Counted from the stretch's first letter, positions 50,336-59,656 are shown. The stretch is 64,000 nucleotides of DNA from Pullilachnospira sp963929535 (GCA_963929535.1 CAWVIZ010000003.1:325708-389707), one strand, 5' to 3'. Numbers and translations: made by a program. Notes: generated by a model from the letters alone, not told the origin.

Positions 50336-51973
50336 TCAACTTTTCGATTTGATCCGGCATCTCTGCTGTATCATGTCAGACCATGGCATCAGCTCTTCTA
50401 TCCCTTCGGGCTCATTTTTGTAGTCCGGCATATAGAGCAGTACAGTCTCCAGATATGCGTAGATGTTCAGATTGTTGAGTTTTGCAGTTTCTACTAAACT
50501 GTAAATGATGGAACTGGCCCGGGCACCTTTTACCCTATCATGGAACAGGAAGTTTTTCCGCCCTACTGCATAGGGGCGGGCGATATTTTCTGCGATGTTG
50601 TTCGATATGGAGCACCGCCCATCCAACAGGTAGTTCTCCATATATGGCTTCTGGTTTTTCGCATAGGTCACCGCTTTGGCCAGACGGCTTCCGCCAGCTG
50701 GGTTCACTGTTTCAAGCCATGACCAGTAAGCCTCCCATATGGCAGGCTCCGTCTCAAGACGCCTGGCTTTCCGTGTATCGGCATCCAGATCCGCATACTC
50801 CTTTTCCCGTTCGAATAACTGGCTGCAGTAATCGAAACCGATCTCTGCCGGAGTTTTATCCGGGGATTTCTTCGATTTCCCGGGAAGTGCATCATGCCAG
50901 TACCGTCTCATATGGGCAAGGCAGCCGCAGCGGATGACATCCTTCAGCTTATTGTAGCCGTTGAAGCCATCACAGGTAAGGTACCCGGAGAATCCTTTCA
51001 GGAATTCTTCCGCATGATATCCGCCCCGGCTGGGCTGGTAATCATACAGACGGATCGGCGGCAGCCCGTCATTTCCAGAGCCATACAGCCACATATAGGA
51101 CTTGGACTGTGCCGTTTTCCCTTCCTCCTTCAGTACCTGGCAGGGTGTTTCATCTGCATGGATGATGTCCCTCTTCAGCAGATGCCGGTGAAGCTGTTCA
51201 TACACCGGCTCCATATAATCTATGCCGCATTTGATGACCCAGTTCGCCAGTGTCGCCCTGGAAAGCTCCACTCCAAGCTGTTTCCAGTCCGCCTCCTGGC
51301 GGTAAAGCGGGACGCTGTTCACATATTTCTGGTACATCACGTAAGCAACCGTGGACGGAGATGCCAGGCTGTGCTTGATCAGGGGGCTTGGTGTTTCAGC
51401 CCCAACGATAACGGAAGCGCTGTCTTTTTTACATTCCGGACAGCCAAGAACTTCCTGGACATACTGGACCCGTTCCACTTTTGCAGGGATGATCCGCAGT
51501 TCTTCACGGACAACCTTTTTCCCGATGACTTCCATCGGAGTATTGCAGTAGGGGCAGCTCCTGTCCTCATCCGGCACGGTGCAGGGAACTTCCACCACAG
51601 GAAGCCCTGCAAGGATCTCTTCCCTGGTGGCCTTTGGTTTCTTTGCCTTACGATTATAACCACCAACAGCCTCTTCCAGAGTCGGTTCCGGGACAGAAGG
51701 ATCCGCAGCGGCTTCTGCCTCATTGAACAGATCCATCTGTCCGGGAAAGGTATCCTTTTTTGTTTTTTCACTGGAAGATGCGAACAGCTTTTTCTTCAGA
51801 TATTCGACCGTTTCATTGAGATTTGCGATCGTCTGGTTCAGCTGTGCTGTCTGCTCCTCATGGCTTCTGGCCATCTGCTCGATCGTACGGCGCTGGCTGT
51901 CCACCAGCTGACGAAGGGATTCAATTGTCTCTTTTTGAAGCTGTATGAGCGCTTCCATTTCTGACTGCGGCAT
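50336..51973 (-). CDS. tnpC: IS66-family transposase TnpC, copy 2
   Basis: 545 residues from the ATG at 51973 (AAGGTGG before it). Domains as in the copy at 37711: coiled coil, zinc-finger cysteines (CPYCNTPM, CPECKKDS), DDE core with IIHADETPCQVL. The two proteins differ at scattered positions, so the two IS66 copies are not recent duplicates. Confidence 0.96.
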   Translation of the reverse strand: MPQSEMEALIQLQKETIESLRQLVDSQRRTIEQMARSHEEQTAQLNQTIANLNETVEYLKKKLFASSSEKTKKDTFPGQMDLFNEAEAAADPSVPEPTLEEAVGGYNRKAKKPKATREEILAGLPVVEVPCTVPDEDRSCPYCNTPMEVIGKKVVREELRIIPAKVERVQYVQEVLGCPECKKDSASVIVGAETPSPLIKHSLASPSTVAYVMYQKYVNSVPLYRQEADWKQLGVELSRATLANWVIKCGIDYMEPVYEQLHRHLLKRDIIHADETPCQVLKEEGKTAQSKSYMWLYGSGNDGLPPIRLYDYQPSRGGYHAEEFLKGFSGYLTCDGFNGYNKLKDVIRCGCLAHMRRYWHDALPGKSKKSPDKTPAEIGFDYCSQLFEREKEYADLDADTRKARRLETEPAIWEAYWSWLETVNPAGGSRLAKAVTYAKNQKPYMENYLLDGRCSISNNIAENIARPYAVGRKNFLFHDRVKGARASSIIYSLVETAKLNNLNIYAYLETVLLYMPDYKNEPEGIEELMPWSDMIQQRCRIKSKS

Positions 51974-52273
51974 TAAGGGACCACCTTTCTTTTTGCTGGT
52001 TCCTATTATACCGGAAATCCGGCAGAAAAGCGAATTCTCCGCCGTACTGCCGCCGTCATTTTGACGAAAGGAAAATGTGGAAAACACATAGCTTCGGCGG
52101 GATATTCCCTATGAAAAACGTTGGGTTTTCCACACGCAAACGGCACCCCTGGAAAAATGGAAACCGTTATCCTCCCGATCTCCCGGCGGTTCCATCGTTA
52201 TGTGGATAACTCATCCGCAGCGTTTTTTCTGACCCATAAGGGGAAGAAAAAATTTCTCCCTTTTGCACAAAGG

Positions 52274-52452
52274 TCAGAAATCCTTTCTCCCGGCAGGCCG
52301 GATTGCTTTGGGCTGATCAATGGAAAGCCCTTCTAAAAGCCAGCGGTATTCCTGCCGGGTAAGATTCCTTACTTCGGAAGAATCCCGGGGCCACTGGAAC
52401 CGCCCATTATCTAAGCGTTTATAATAGAGACAGAATCCATCTTTTTCAAAAT
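52274..52452 (-). pseudogene. tnpB: C-terminal fragment of IS66 tnpB, copy 2
   Basis: HFEKDGFCLYYKRLDNGRF to RPAGRKDF, the last 59 codons of Orf2, cut off from its start by the RIT element. The 300 bases between it and tnpC hold no gene. Confidence 0.85.
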
Positions 52453-52578
52453 GAAGTTATTCCGATTTTTCAATTATTCCGACAGAATCGCATGATGATA
52501 TATTTTTGTTAAAAACAGTTGAAAAATATCGGAATAAGTATTCTCCTATTCTATATCAAATATAGGGAGGAAAATACT

Positions 52579-53820
52579 ATGCAAACAGCAAACATCATCC
52601 CGGAATGGGACACACTAGCGGAAGCATTGAAAGTTGGATTAGGCTACTCTGACGCTACATTAAAAAGAACGAGACATACTTACAATGTATTCATAAGAGA
52701 TTATTGTGATACAAAGGGAGGTGATGCCGGAAACGTTATAAAACAGGGAATTGTGCGAACCGGAGATGCCTATGAGTCAGAAATGATTTCAAAAGATAAG
52801 CTTCTCCGAATCAGAAGGCTTGCATTCAGAATGCTGCAGTTAATAGAAACGGGACATATCACCTGGAAATGCGCACCATTATACGGGAAAAAGTATGGCA
52901 ATGATGCGAATGAAACTCTGCTCAGAGCATTTGTCGCGAGCGAGCAAAGAGAAAGTAGACATGCCGAATCTATAATAAAGCGGGATGAAAACATAATCAG
53001 GCAGTATATTTTATATGCAGAAAAAAATGGAATCCGCATTCTTGAAGCTGATGCACAAAATATGCTGGATTTTTTATCTCATATGAAAAAACTGCGGCCA
53101 GCGGGACTTCATAGTACTGCATCTGCATTGAAACACTTTTATGCTTACCTGATTGAGAATGAGAATGCACAGCCTAACATTCTTGCCGCAATAAAAGCAT
53201 GGGATACACCGCATAAACGAATTTATGGGATTCTCACAGACGTCGAAAGGGAAAAATTGTTAGATGCTGCGGATGGAGATTCTGATATCGGGAAGCGTGA
53301 TAAAGCTATCTTGCTGCTTGCCATGGATTGCGGTTTAAGAAGTTCTGATCTGTGTAACTTGAAGCTTAGGGATATTGATTGGTATTCAGCTTCGATAAGC
53401 ATTATCCAGAAAAAAACAGGGAAACAGGTCTCAATCCCGTTTTCAGAGAGAACGGGGGACGCTCTGGCCGATTACATCCTTAATGCCAGAGGGACTTCAT
53501 CCCTTCCCTACGTGTTTTTGAAAAAATCATACTGTGATTCTTCGCTGACTTCTTCATTACTATGCCAACGTTTAAAAAAACTCATGCAGAGAGCTGGCAT
53601 AACTCGCCCGGCAGCGGAAAAAATCAACATGCATACATTTCGAAGAAGCCTGGGAACTTTACTGATCGATTCCGGGGAAAGCCTTGAGATGGTAGCACAG
53701 ATTCTTGGGCATAAGGATATAGAAGCAACGAAAAGATACATTTCTGTTTCCGAACAGATGCTTCGCAGTTGTCCTATGCCTATGCCAGAAATAAATGAAA
53801 GGGCGGAGAGCAATGAGTAA
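52579..53820 (+). CDS. Tyrosine recombinase RitA
   Basis: 413 residues from the ATG at 52579 with GGGAGG eight bases upstream. Catalytic residues: Arg in DCGLRSSDLCNLK, Lys in the beta hairpin, HTFRRSLGTLL, GHKDIEATKRYIS with the Tyr. First of the trio; the stop overlaps the next start by eight bases. Confidence 0.93.
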   Translation: MQTANIIPEWDTLAEALKVGLGYSDATLKRTRHTYNVFIRDYCDTKGGDAGNVIKQGIVRTGDAYESEMISKDKLLRIRRLAFRMLQLIETGHITWKCAPLYGKKYGNDANETLLRAFVASEQRESRHAESIIKRDENIIRQYILYAEKNGIRILEADAQNMLDFLSHMKKLRPAGLHSTASALKHFYAYLIENENAQPNILAAIKAWDTPHKRIYGILTDVEREKLLDAADGDSDIGKRDKAILLLAMDCGLRSSDLCNLKLRDIDWYSASISIIQKKTGKQVSIPFSERTGDALADYILNARGTSSLPYVFLKKSYCDSSLTSSLLCQRLKKLMQRAGITRPAAEKINMHTFRRSLGTLLIDSGESLEMVAQILGHKDIEATKRYISVSEQMLRSCPMPMPEINERAESNE

Positions 53821-54781
53821 AATGAAATTTGAAAGCGCTCTCCGGTATAAGGAAGAAGCTTTTATAAAGTTTAAAAAAGATTTTGGCCATGCATATGGTT
53901 CTCAGACATATCACTTGTTGGAGTTTGACCGTTTTTGCCTCGCAGAGTATCCACATAAAGATACGCTAACGGAAGAAATGGTTATGAGATGGTCGGTTAT
54001 TAAAGAAACCGAGACTTCCAATGGATATCTTTCAAGAATAACAACTTTGCGGCAGTTTGGTAAATATCTTGTCATGATGGGGGAGGAAGCATTTATTCTG
54101 CCTGACGGATTGAAAGGTGGAACCATGCCATTGATGCCATATGTTTTTTCTCAGGAATCCTTGAAATCGTTCTTCCAATACACGGATACGATGGAACGTT
54201 ATTATCAGTCAGCAGTCCGTCATCTGGTGGCACCTGTTATGTTTCGGTACATGTACTGTTGTGGGCTGCGTCCGGTTGAAGCCAGAAACATGAACCGCAA
54301 GGACGTAAACGTTCAAACAGGAAGGGTCTTTATCAGAGAATCAAAATATAATAAAGAAAGAGTTGTTTATGCGCCGAATGAACTGCTGTCACTTACAAAA
54401 CTCTATCTTAATCAGATAAGCGCCGTTTTCCCAGAAAGCATAGCCATGTTTGTTGACAGAAAAGGCCAATACTTTTCAAAATCAACACAGCAGTATCTTT
54501 TTGAACACTGCCGGGATGGAGCAGGGATAAAAACATCTGGCACAAGAAGACCGAACATGTATAGCTTTCGTCATTCTTTCGCAACGCACCGGATCTATCA
54601 ATGGCATAAAGAAGGAAAAGATATCAGTACCCTTCTGCCTAGCTTAAGTGCTTACATGGGGCATTCAAAGTATCAGCATACGCTGTATTACCTGCATTTT
54701 TTACCGGAACAGTTCTCTGAAATGTCAGGATTCGATTTTGAACGGTTCTCAGAAATCATACCGGAGGTGTACGAAGAATGA
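53813..54781 (+). CDS. Tyrosine recombinase RitB
   Basis: 322 residues. The start at 53813 follows GGAGAG by five bases and lies inside the end of ritA. Arg in CCGLRPVEARNM, MYSFRHSFATHRIYQ and MGHSKYQHTLYYLHF with the Tyr. Partner of RitA and RitC. Its N-terminal 163 codons are repeated, inverted, at 41138-41625. Confidence 0.93.
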   Translation: MSKMKFESALRYKEEAFIKFKKDFGHAYGSQTYHLLEFDRFCLAEYPHKDTLTEEMVMRWSVIKETETSNGYLSRITTLRQFGKYLVMMGEEAFILPDGLKGGTMPLMPYVFSQESLKSFFQYTDTMERYYQSAVRHLVAPVMFRYMYCCGLRPVEARNMNRKDVNVQTGRVFIRESKYNKERVVYAPNELLSLTKLYLNQISAVFPESIAMFVDRKGQYFSKSTQQYLFEHCRDGAGIKTSGTRRPNMYSFRHSFATHRIYQWHKEGKDISTLLPSLSAYMGHSKYQHTLYYLHFLPEQFSEMSGFDFERFSEIIPEVYEE

Positions 54782-55806
54782 CGAATGACAGTAAAACAAT
54801 GTTTGAAAAGATACGGGCATTTCTGACTGTATATATGCCAAAGCAGCGTGGATTAAGTAATTGTACGATAGATTCATACAGGCAAGTCATCAATCAGTTC
54901 CTAGGGTTTATAATGGAAAAAAAGGGGATCCCTTACGATGAGATATCCTTCAATGAATGGAATGCCCAAACGATCAGCGACTACCTTGTGTACTTAAAGA
55001 ATGAAAGGAATGTATCGGCATCTACCAGAAACCAAAGATTGTTTGCGATACGGTCATTCCTAAAGTATGCCAGGATATCTAATCCGGAGGTAACGGTATT
55101 ATCCCTTGAAGCGTCAGGGATTGCAGTAGCAAAGGAGAGCAAAGAACCGGTTGTATTTTTAAGCGAAAATGCAATGGCAGCTCTTTTACGCCAGCCAGAT
55201 GACACAACTAAGATCGGCTTGCGGGATATGTGTTTCATGATTACTATGTATGATACTGCAGCAAGAGATTGTGAAATGTTAAATCTGCGCCTGAATTCTC
55301 TGGACCTCAAAGATGGCAGTCCAAAGATAAGGCTGGAAGGCAAGGGAAATAAGGTAAGGTATGTCCCATTAATGAAGAAAACCGTCAACCATTTAAAAAG
55401 ATATATCAAAGTCTACCATTCAGAAGATGCCAGAGAAGAGGACTGGCTGTTTTATACAGTTTCACACGGAACGCACAATAAGATGTCCGATGATAATGTT
55501 GCACGGTTTCTGAAGAAATACACCATTATGGCAAGAGAAGTATGTGACGAAATGCCTGCCAAGGTTACGCCACATCAATTCCGTCATACCCGTGCAATGC
55601 ATCTGTATAGGCATGGTATGCCCCTTCAGCTTTTAGCAGAGTACATGGGGCATGCATCAGTTGTATCAACGCAGATCTACGCTTATGCGGACACCGAAAT
55701 GAAACGCAGGGCAATTGAAAAATGTCAAGGCGGTGCTGCAATATCTGCTCCTCCGGAATGGCAGAATAATGTAGGAGTGATCAAAAAACTGTATGGTTTA
55801 GCATAA
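54778..55806 (+). CDS. Tyrosine recombinase RitC
   Basis: 342 residues, starting in an ATGA overlap with ritB. Residues as listed for the copy at 39919: DTAARDCEML, HQFRHTRAMHL, GHASVVSTQIYAYA. The two copies have the same protein sequence and apparently the same DNA, so at least one moved recently. Confidence 0.94.
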   Translation: MTNDSKTMFEKIRAFLTVYMPKQRGLSNCTIDSYRQVINQFLGFIMEKKGIPYDEISFNEWNAQTISDYLVYLKNERNVSASTRNQRLFAIRSFLKYARISNPEVTVLSLEASGIAVAKESKEPVVFLSENAMAALLRQPDDTTKIGLRDMCFMITMYDTAARDCEMLNLRLNSLDLKDGSPKIRLEGKGNKVRYVPLMKKTVNHLKRYIKVYHSEDAREEDWLFYTVSHGTHNKMSDDNVARFLKKYTIMAREVCDEMPAKVTPHQFRHTRAMHLYRHGMPLQLLAEYMGHASVVSTQIYAYADTEMKRRAIEKCQGGAAISAPPEWQNNVGVIKKLYGLA

Positions 55807-55922
55807 ATTACTTATTCCGATAGAATTAGGCTCATGATCCTATTCTATAATGGATGGCCCAATTCTGTCGAAATAATTGAAAAATCGGAATAACTTCATT
55901 AATTCCGATGTCGGAATTAATG

Positions 55923-56096
55923 CAGCGCTTTGATCCGGTCACAGCGTCTGCCGCAGAAAAGAAACAGGGAATTGCTGTAGGGATCTAATTCATAGGTATC
56001 CCGAACGATTGCCATCAGGCCATCGATACTTTTTCGCATATCGGTATAGCCTGTCACAAGGAAAAATTTGGCCACACCGGACAATTCACCTAACAA
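55923..56096 (-). pseudogene. tnpB: N-terminal fragment of IS66 tnpB, copy 2
   Basis: About 57 codons, LSGVAKFFLVTGYTDMRKSI and then LFLFCGRRCDRIKALH, typical for the first half of IS66 Orf2. It reaches a stop in the palindrome at the RIT border. The probable TTG start at 56096 overlaps the end of tnpA. Confidence 0.75.
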
Positions 56097-56446
56097 AGCT
56101 GCCGCAGGGCAAGAAGAGTATTCCGGATCACATCCGCCCCGGCCTGTTCATGGATCTCGATACGGATGCCCTGCATTTCCAGACAGATCGAGGGCGTATG
56201 GAAAGCTACGGTATCTGAATGCTGTTCCTTTTCCCAGAGTGAGATCTGGACAACTTCCTGTTTCTGTGCGGCAGCATCCACTGCTTCCGGAACCTTACAG
56301 GCTTTTTTGCGTAAAGCCCGGACGTGATAGTAAAATGTGCTGACAGGGATCCCGTTTTCTATGCACCATTGGCGGTCGGTAAGCCCGCTGGATCTGCACT
56401 GGGTGATCAGATTTAACCAATGTTCATCATTTGAAGTTGTACTCAT
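56090..56446 (-). CDS. tnpA: IS66-family Orf1 (TnpA)
   Basis: 118 residues from the ATG at 56446 with GGAGGAG nine bases upstream. DNA-binding helix-turn-helix near the N-terminus (LNLITQCRSSGLTDRQWCIENGIPVSTFYYHV), then a variable part. Accessory protein of IS66 transposition. Only copy 2 still has it. Confidence 0.88.
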   Translation of the reverse strand: MSTTSNDEHWLNLITQCRSSGLTDRQWCIENGIPVSTFYYHVRALRKKACKVPEAVDAAAQKQEVVQISLWEKEQHSDTVAFHTPSICLEMQGIRIEIHEQAGADVIRNTLLALRQLC

Positions 56447-56638
56447 TTGATTCATCTCCTCCAATGTGAGATTTTGGAGTAACCAGGTACAGCAGCAGCG
56501 ACCAAAGATATGAGATTGAAGCGTAGCTTTTGCAATCCCGAGAACCGGATAGGAAGTGAATTACTCCAAGTATCTGAAGTATCTCACAAAAGTTGAAGTT
56601 TGACTATCCGGTTGGTTATAAAGCGCTTACTATTTTAC

Positions 56639-56675
56639 TTTACTGATCTTCTATTCCCAACATGTTGTCACACCC
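56639..56675. repeat. Att-like direct repeat 2, right part
   Basis: Continues the repeat interrupted by IS66; compare 47719-47755. It contains ATTCCCAA-CAT-GTTGTC where repeat 1 has GTTGCCAA-GAT-GTTGCC. It is a candidate left attachment site of the mobilizable element to the right. No gene lies between here and 56782. Confidence 0.55.
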
Positions 56676-56782
56676 CTATTATAACAAATCCACAAAGATT
56701 GACAACCTATTTTTCGAATGTTACACAGTAGAATCCCTTTGTCGGAACGACAGATATAAAACAATACTGCATAGCTACAATG

Positions 56783-57616
56783 TTAAATTATATTGCCAAG
56801 CACTTTATTATCAGCAGCATTTTTCAAACGGACAACGATACCGCTGATAGCGCCTGAAAGATAATTCAAAAGTTCTCTGTCATTTTCATAGTAATTTTTT
56901 ATAAAAATTTCAAGTGCAGTCGTCAACTGTTTTTTTATATCCTCCAAAGTTGCCTGTTTAAATATCTTCTGCATATAAGAATAATCGTCTTCCTCCAGCT
57001 CAATTACTGTCAATGATTTTCCCAGTATTATATGTCCTATTACATGGATAAAAACTATTTCACATATATTATCCATTGATTCTTGCCAATTCCTGTTATC
57101 CTTTGACAAGATATTTATAACGTAACCTGCGGGAAATAATTTCAAAAATTTTTGTTCCAGACCAATAGCCTTGATAAATTCAAAAATCTTATCTATTCCT
57201 GTATATTCTGAAATATCTTTCAATAAAGGATAATCAAGAGTCAAAATTGTATTTTGCGGTTCAAATTGAACATCATACCACTTGAAAAATTCTGGTATCC
57301 CTTTAACAAAAGTATCATACAGACATTTATTTTCATAGTGACAAAATTCCGGCAGAATCCTGTTATATAAATCCAGTGCTTTTCCTGTTTTGTCTCTAAC
57401 ATATGCCGCACCCATTTCATACGCTCTTTGCACTGATAATTTTTTATTTAATGACGGCGCATTTCCACTGCTTTCCCATAATTCGTGAATACAATATAAG
57501 ACAGCCCCCATAAGCTGTTCTGCTTTTTCGTAGGTTATGGATGTACTTTCATGTGATGTATATTTCTCAGCCAGTTTGCCCACGATCGGCACTAATTCTT
57601 CCATTTCATAGTCCAT
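56783..57616 (-). CDS. Uncharacterised protein, resembles DUF6179; mobile-element cargo
   Basis: 277 residues from the ATG at 57616 (GGAGG seven bases upstream). All-helical, soluble-looking, with no recognised motif. The start overlaps the end of the next gene upstream, so the two are translationally coupled. I believe that this and the upstream gene correspond to DUF6179 and DUF6323, which often occur as a pair in Clostridia, but it is shorter than most and the assignment is from memory only. Confidence 0.7.
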   Translation of the reverse strand: MDYEMEELVPIVGKLAEKYTSHESTSITYEKAEQLMGAVLYCIHELWESSGNAPSLNKKLSVQRAYEMGAAYVRDKTGKALDLYNRILPEFCHYENKCLYDTFVKGIPEFFKWYDVQFEPQNTILTLDYPLLKDISEYTGIDKIFEFIKAIGLEQKFLKLFPAGYVINILSKDNRNWQESMDNICEIVFIHVIGHIILGKSLTVIELEEDDYSYMQKIFKQATLEDIKKQLTTALEIFIKNYYENDRELLNYLSGAISGIVVRLKNAADNKVLGNII

Positions 57617-57621
57617 CAGAT

Positions 57622-58155
57622 TTACCTCCAACAGAGTTCTTTCAGGGTTTCAAGATACAAGTCATAATCCCATCTCTTTACATCATCAAATTTTGAATAT
57701 TCTCCATAGCCGTCCGAACTTTTATATCCTTCGTAGCCAGCTCGGATTGCTTCTGCAAAATTAGCAAGACAGGTACTCTCTAAATAATCCAAATCGCCAA
57801 AACATATATTTTCAAACTGTTCTTTCATTAAATGGAGAAGTTCATCATCTGTAATTTCATCATGCATTTCATTTTTATATAGATAAAATATTTCCTGCAA
57901 TCGAATAATTGTTTCTACATAATTGCTTTGATGAATGTACTCAGAATCGCAAAATTCATAAATGATTTTTGTCGCAATTCCTTCACCAAACTCAATTCTT
58001 TTTTGTTCCGCCAGTGCGTTTTTCCGTTCCGCTAAAATCAATTTAGCATCTTGCTCTGTTAAGGAAAGTCCAAACCGTTCGGTTGTCTCGTTTGTTTTAA
58101 TCACATTACTCAGTTGATTTTGTCCCTTTAATAAAATCATCCAGTCCTTGTCCAA
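57622..58155 (-). CDS. Uncharacterised protein, resembles DUF6323; mobile-element cargo
   Basis: 177 residues. TTG start at 58155 supported by GGAGGGG five bases before. Helical; motifs such as TERFGLSLTEQDAKLILAER and the C-terminal KRWDYDLYLETLKELCWR fit DUF6323 proteins. First gene of a coupled pair. Function unknown. Confidence 0.7.
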   Translation of the reverse strand: MDKDWMILLKGQNQLSNVIKTNETTERFGLSLTEQDAKLILAERKNALAEQKRIEFGEGIATKIIYEFCDSEYIHQSNYVETIIRLQEIFYLYKNEMHDEITDDELLHLMKEQFENICFGDLDYLESTCLANFAEAIRAGYEGYKSSDGYGEYSKFDDVKRWDYDLYLETLKELCWR

Positions 58156-58309
58156 AAGAACCCCTCCCCATCTTCGTATTTGGAAAGAGATTATAGCACC
58201 GTCTTTGAGACATTGGTAGCCTTGTTTTCAGAGCAATTTTGTGGTATTATAATAATGGAAAAAGGGAGCGGTTTTAATCCGTTCCCTTTGTATTTTATAG
58301 TTACTTTCA

Positions 58310-59623
58310 TTATCTTGCATCTCTATCCATCTTTCTTTTTTGTTTTCGTCTCTGCACTCTTTGTTCTTCTTCCAGCCTTTTTTCTCTTAGAACAATGGTT
58401 TCAACTGTATCTCGTCCCAAAGCCCGTTCTACCAGATAAAAATCTCCCATTCTTTCCTTCAGTGTTCTATTCTCATTCCAAAGTTCATCTACACGGACAG
58501 TAAGGGAATTGACCTTGTCCCACGCTCTTTCATATGACCTTTGCATATCGCTGAATTTTATGGAAAGATCGAGATAAGCCCGATAAACTGACCGCAGCAC
58601 CGTCACAATCTTCTTTATCAGCGGCTTTGCCTTTTTCTCACGGTAAGATTTTCCCGTTTCCAATGTTCCTGCCTCTGGCAGTACCTCTTCTGGATCAGCA
58701 GAATATTTCTCTGCAAACCTCTCCATCTCTTTTACCATAGGGGCGATCTCTGTCAGTTCTTTCTCATATTGTGCCGCCTTTTTCTTTGCCTGATCCGCCT
58801 GCTTATCAGCCTCGTTCCGGTTTTCATATGCAACGGATATTTTCCGTTCAATATTTTCCAACTGATCAAAATATTTTTTATTGACTTCCTGTATAGTGGC
58901 ATTATGCTCTTCCAACTCTGCTTTCTGTTCTTCAAGTGCAGCCACTTCCTTTGCCCGTTCCTGCTTTTCAAAATCCAATAAAGACAGGTGCTTTTCATGC
59001 GTGCCTTTCTGCTCCCATTCAATCCCATGTTCCAGCATGATTGAGGCAAGCTGCTGCTTTTCAGCCAATACCCACTGATTTAGTTCTGTTTCCTGTCTGG
59101 TGCCTCCTTTAAATCCGAGAGCCATTAATGCCTGTTTCAGCGATACTCTTGTATCCAGCCCTCGTTTGCTTCCTGTCGTATAAGGTACAAAATCTATATG
59201 CAAATGTGGCGTTGCCTCATCCATATGAAGATGAGCAGAAAACACTCTTAATGTAGGATTTCTCCTCTGGAACCCCTGCATATATTCATCCAGTATCTTT
59301 GCCGCCAGCCGTCCTTCTTCTGTTTCCGCCCCTATTGTCGCCTTGTCGCCGATCTGCAGGATAATCTCATGAAATGGCTTCTCCTGTTTTCCCGAACGGA
59401 TTTTTTCGTAATAATCGTCAATCCTGCGGTCATTCCTTGTCTGTTTTTCATTGTAACGAGCTAACGCTTCATCAAATAATTCGTGATAAACATCTTTGAT
59501 ATTTTCGTTGCAGTACTCCACATTCAGATGGCTTCTCTCTGGATCTGTATTCTTCGCATGGAATTTCCTACTGTTATGGTTGACAGAGCCTTTGCCTGTC
59601 ATAAAACTGATCGTTCTCTTCAA
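58310..59623 (-). CDS. MobV-family relaxase (Mob/Pre)
   Basis: 437 residues. A TTG start at 59623, preceded by GGAGAG, gives the expected N-terminus MKRTISFMTGKGSVNHNSRK. The metal-binding relaxase motif HLHMDEATPHLHIDFVP is complete (near 132-148), and ERSHLNVEY is present. The C-terminal half is a long coiled coil. It nicks the element's oriT so that a helper conjugative element can transfer it; the oriT should be just upstream. Confidence 0.93.
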   Translation of the reverse strand: MKRTISFMTGKGSVNHNSRKFHAKNTDPERSHLNVEYCNENIKDVYHELFDEALARYNEKQTRNDRRIDDYYEKIRSGKQEKPFHEIILQIGDKATIGAETEEGRLAAKILDEYMQGFQRRNPTLRVFSAHLHMDEATPHLHIDFVPYTTGSKRGLDTRVSLKQALMALGFKGGTRQETELNQWVLAEKQQLASIMLEHGIEWEQKGTHEKHLSLLDFEKQERAKEVAALEEQKAELEEHNATIQEVNKKYFDQLENIERKISVAYENRNEADKQADQAKKKAAQYEKELTEIAPMVKEMERFAEKYSADPEEVLPEAGTLETGKSYREKKAKPLIKKIVTVLRSVYRAYLDLSIKFSDMQRSYERAWDKVNSLTVRVDELWNENRTLKERMGDFYLVERALGRDTVETIVLREKRLEEEQRVQRRKQKRKMDRDAR

Positions 59624-59656
59624 TAACTCTCCTCTCTCCTTTTCGGGCAGTAATCA

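Larger units (their letters stand above)
52453..55922 (+). mobile_element. Complete RIT element (recombinase in trio)
   Basis: Three overlapping tyrosine recombinase genes between 36-base inverted ends (52453-52488 and 55862-55897) with a single difference. Each end region of about 80 bases is itself bordered by TTATTCCGAT and ATCGGAATAA. A 26-base perfect palindrome lies at the right border (55897-55922). AATG stands at both borders and occurs once at the same place in the uninterrupted tnpB. Confidence 0.9.
50263..56630 (-). mobile_element. IS66-family element, copy 2, with RIT element inside
   Basis: Ends GTAAGCGCT at 50263 and AGCGCTTAC at 56630, with the 8-bp target duplication TATTTTAC on both sides. 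It holds tnpA, tnpB split by the RIT element, and tnpC. Without the RIT element it would be about 2.9 kb, a normal IS66 size. Confidence 0.93.

Noticed and set aside
52274..56096. tnpB as an RNA-guided TnpB nuclease
   Set aside because: This tnpB is the small IS66 Orf2 protein, unrelated to the IS200/IS605 nuclease of the same name; no RuvC motifs or guide RNA features are present.
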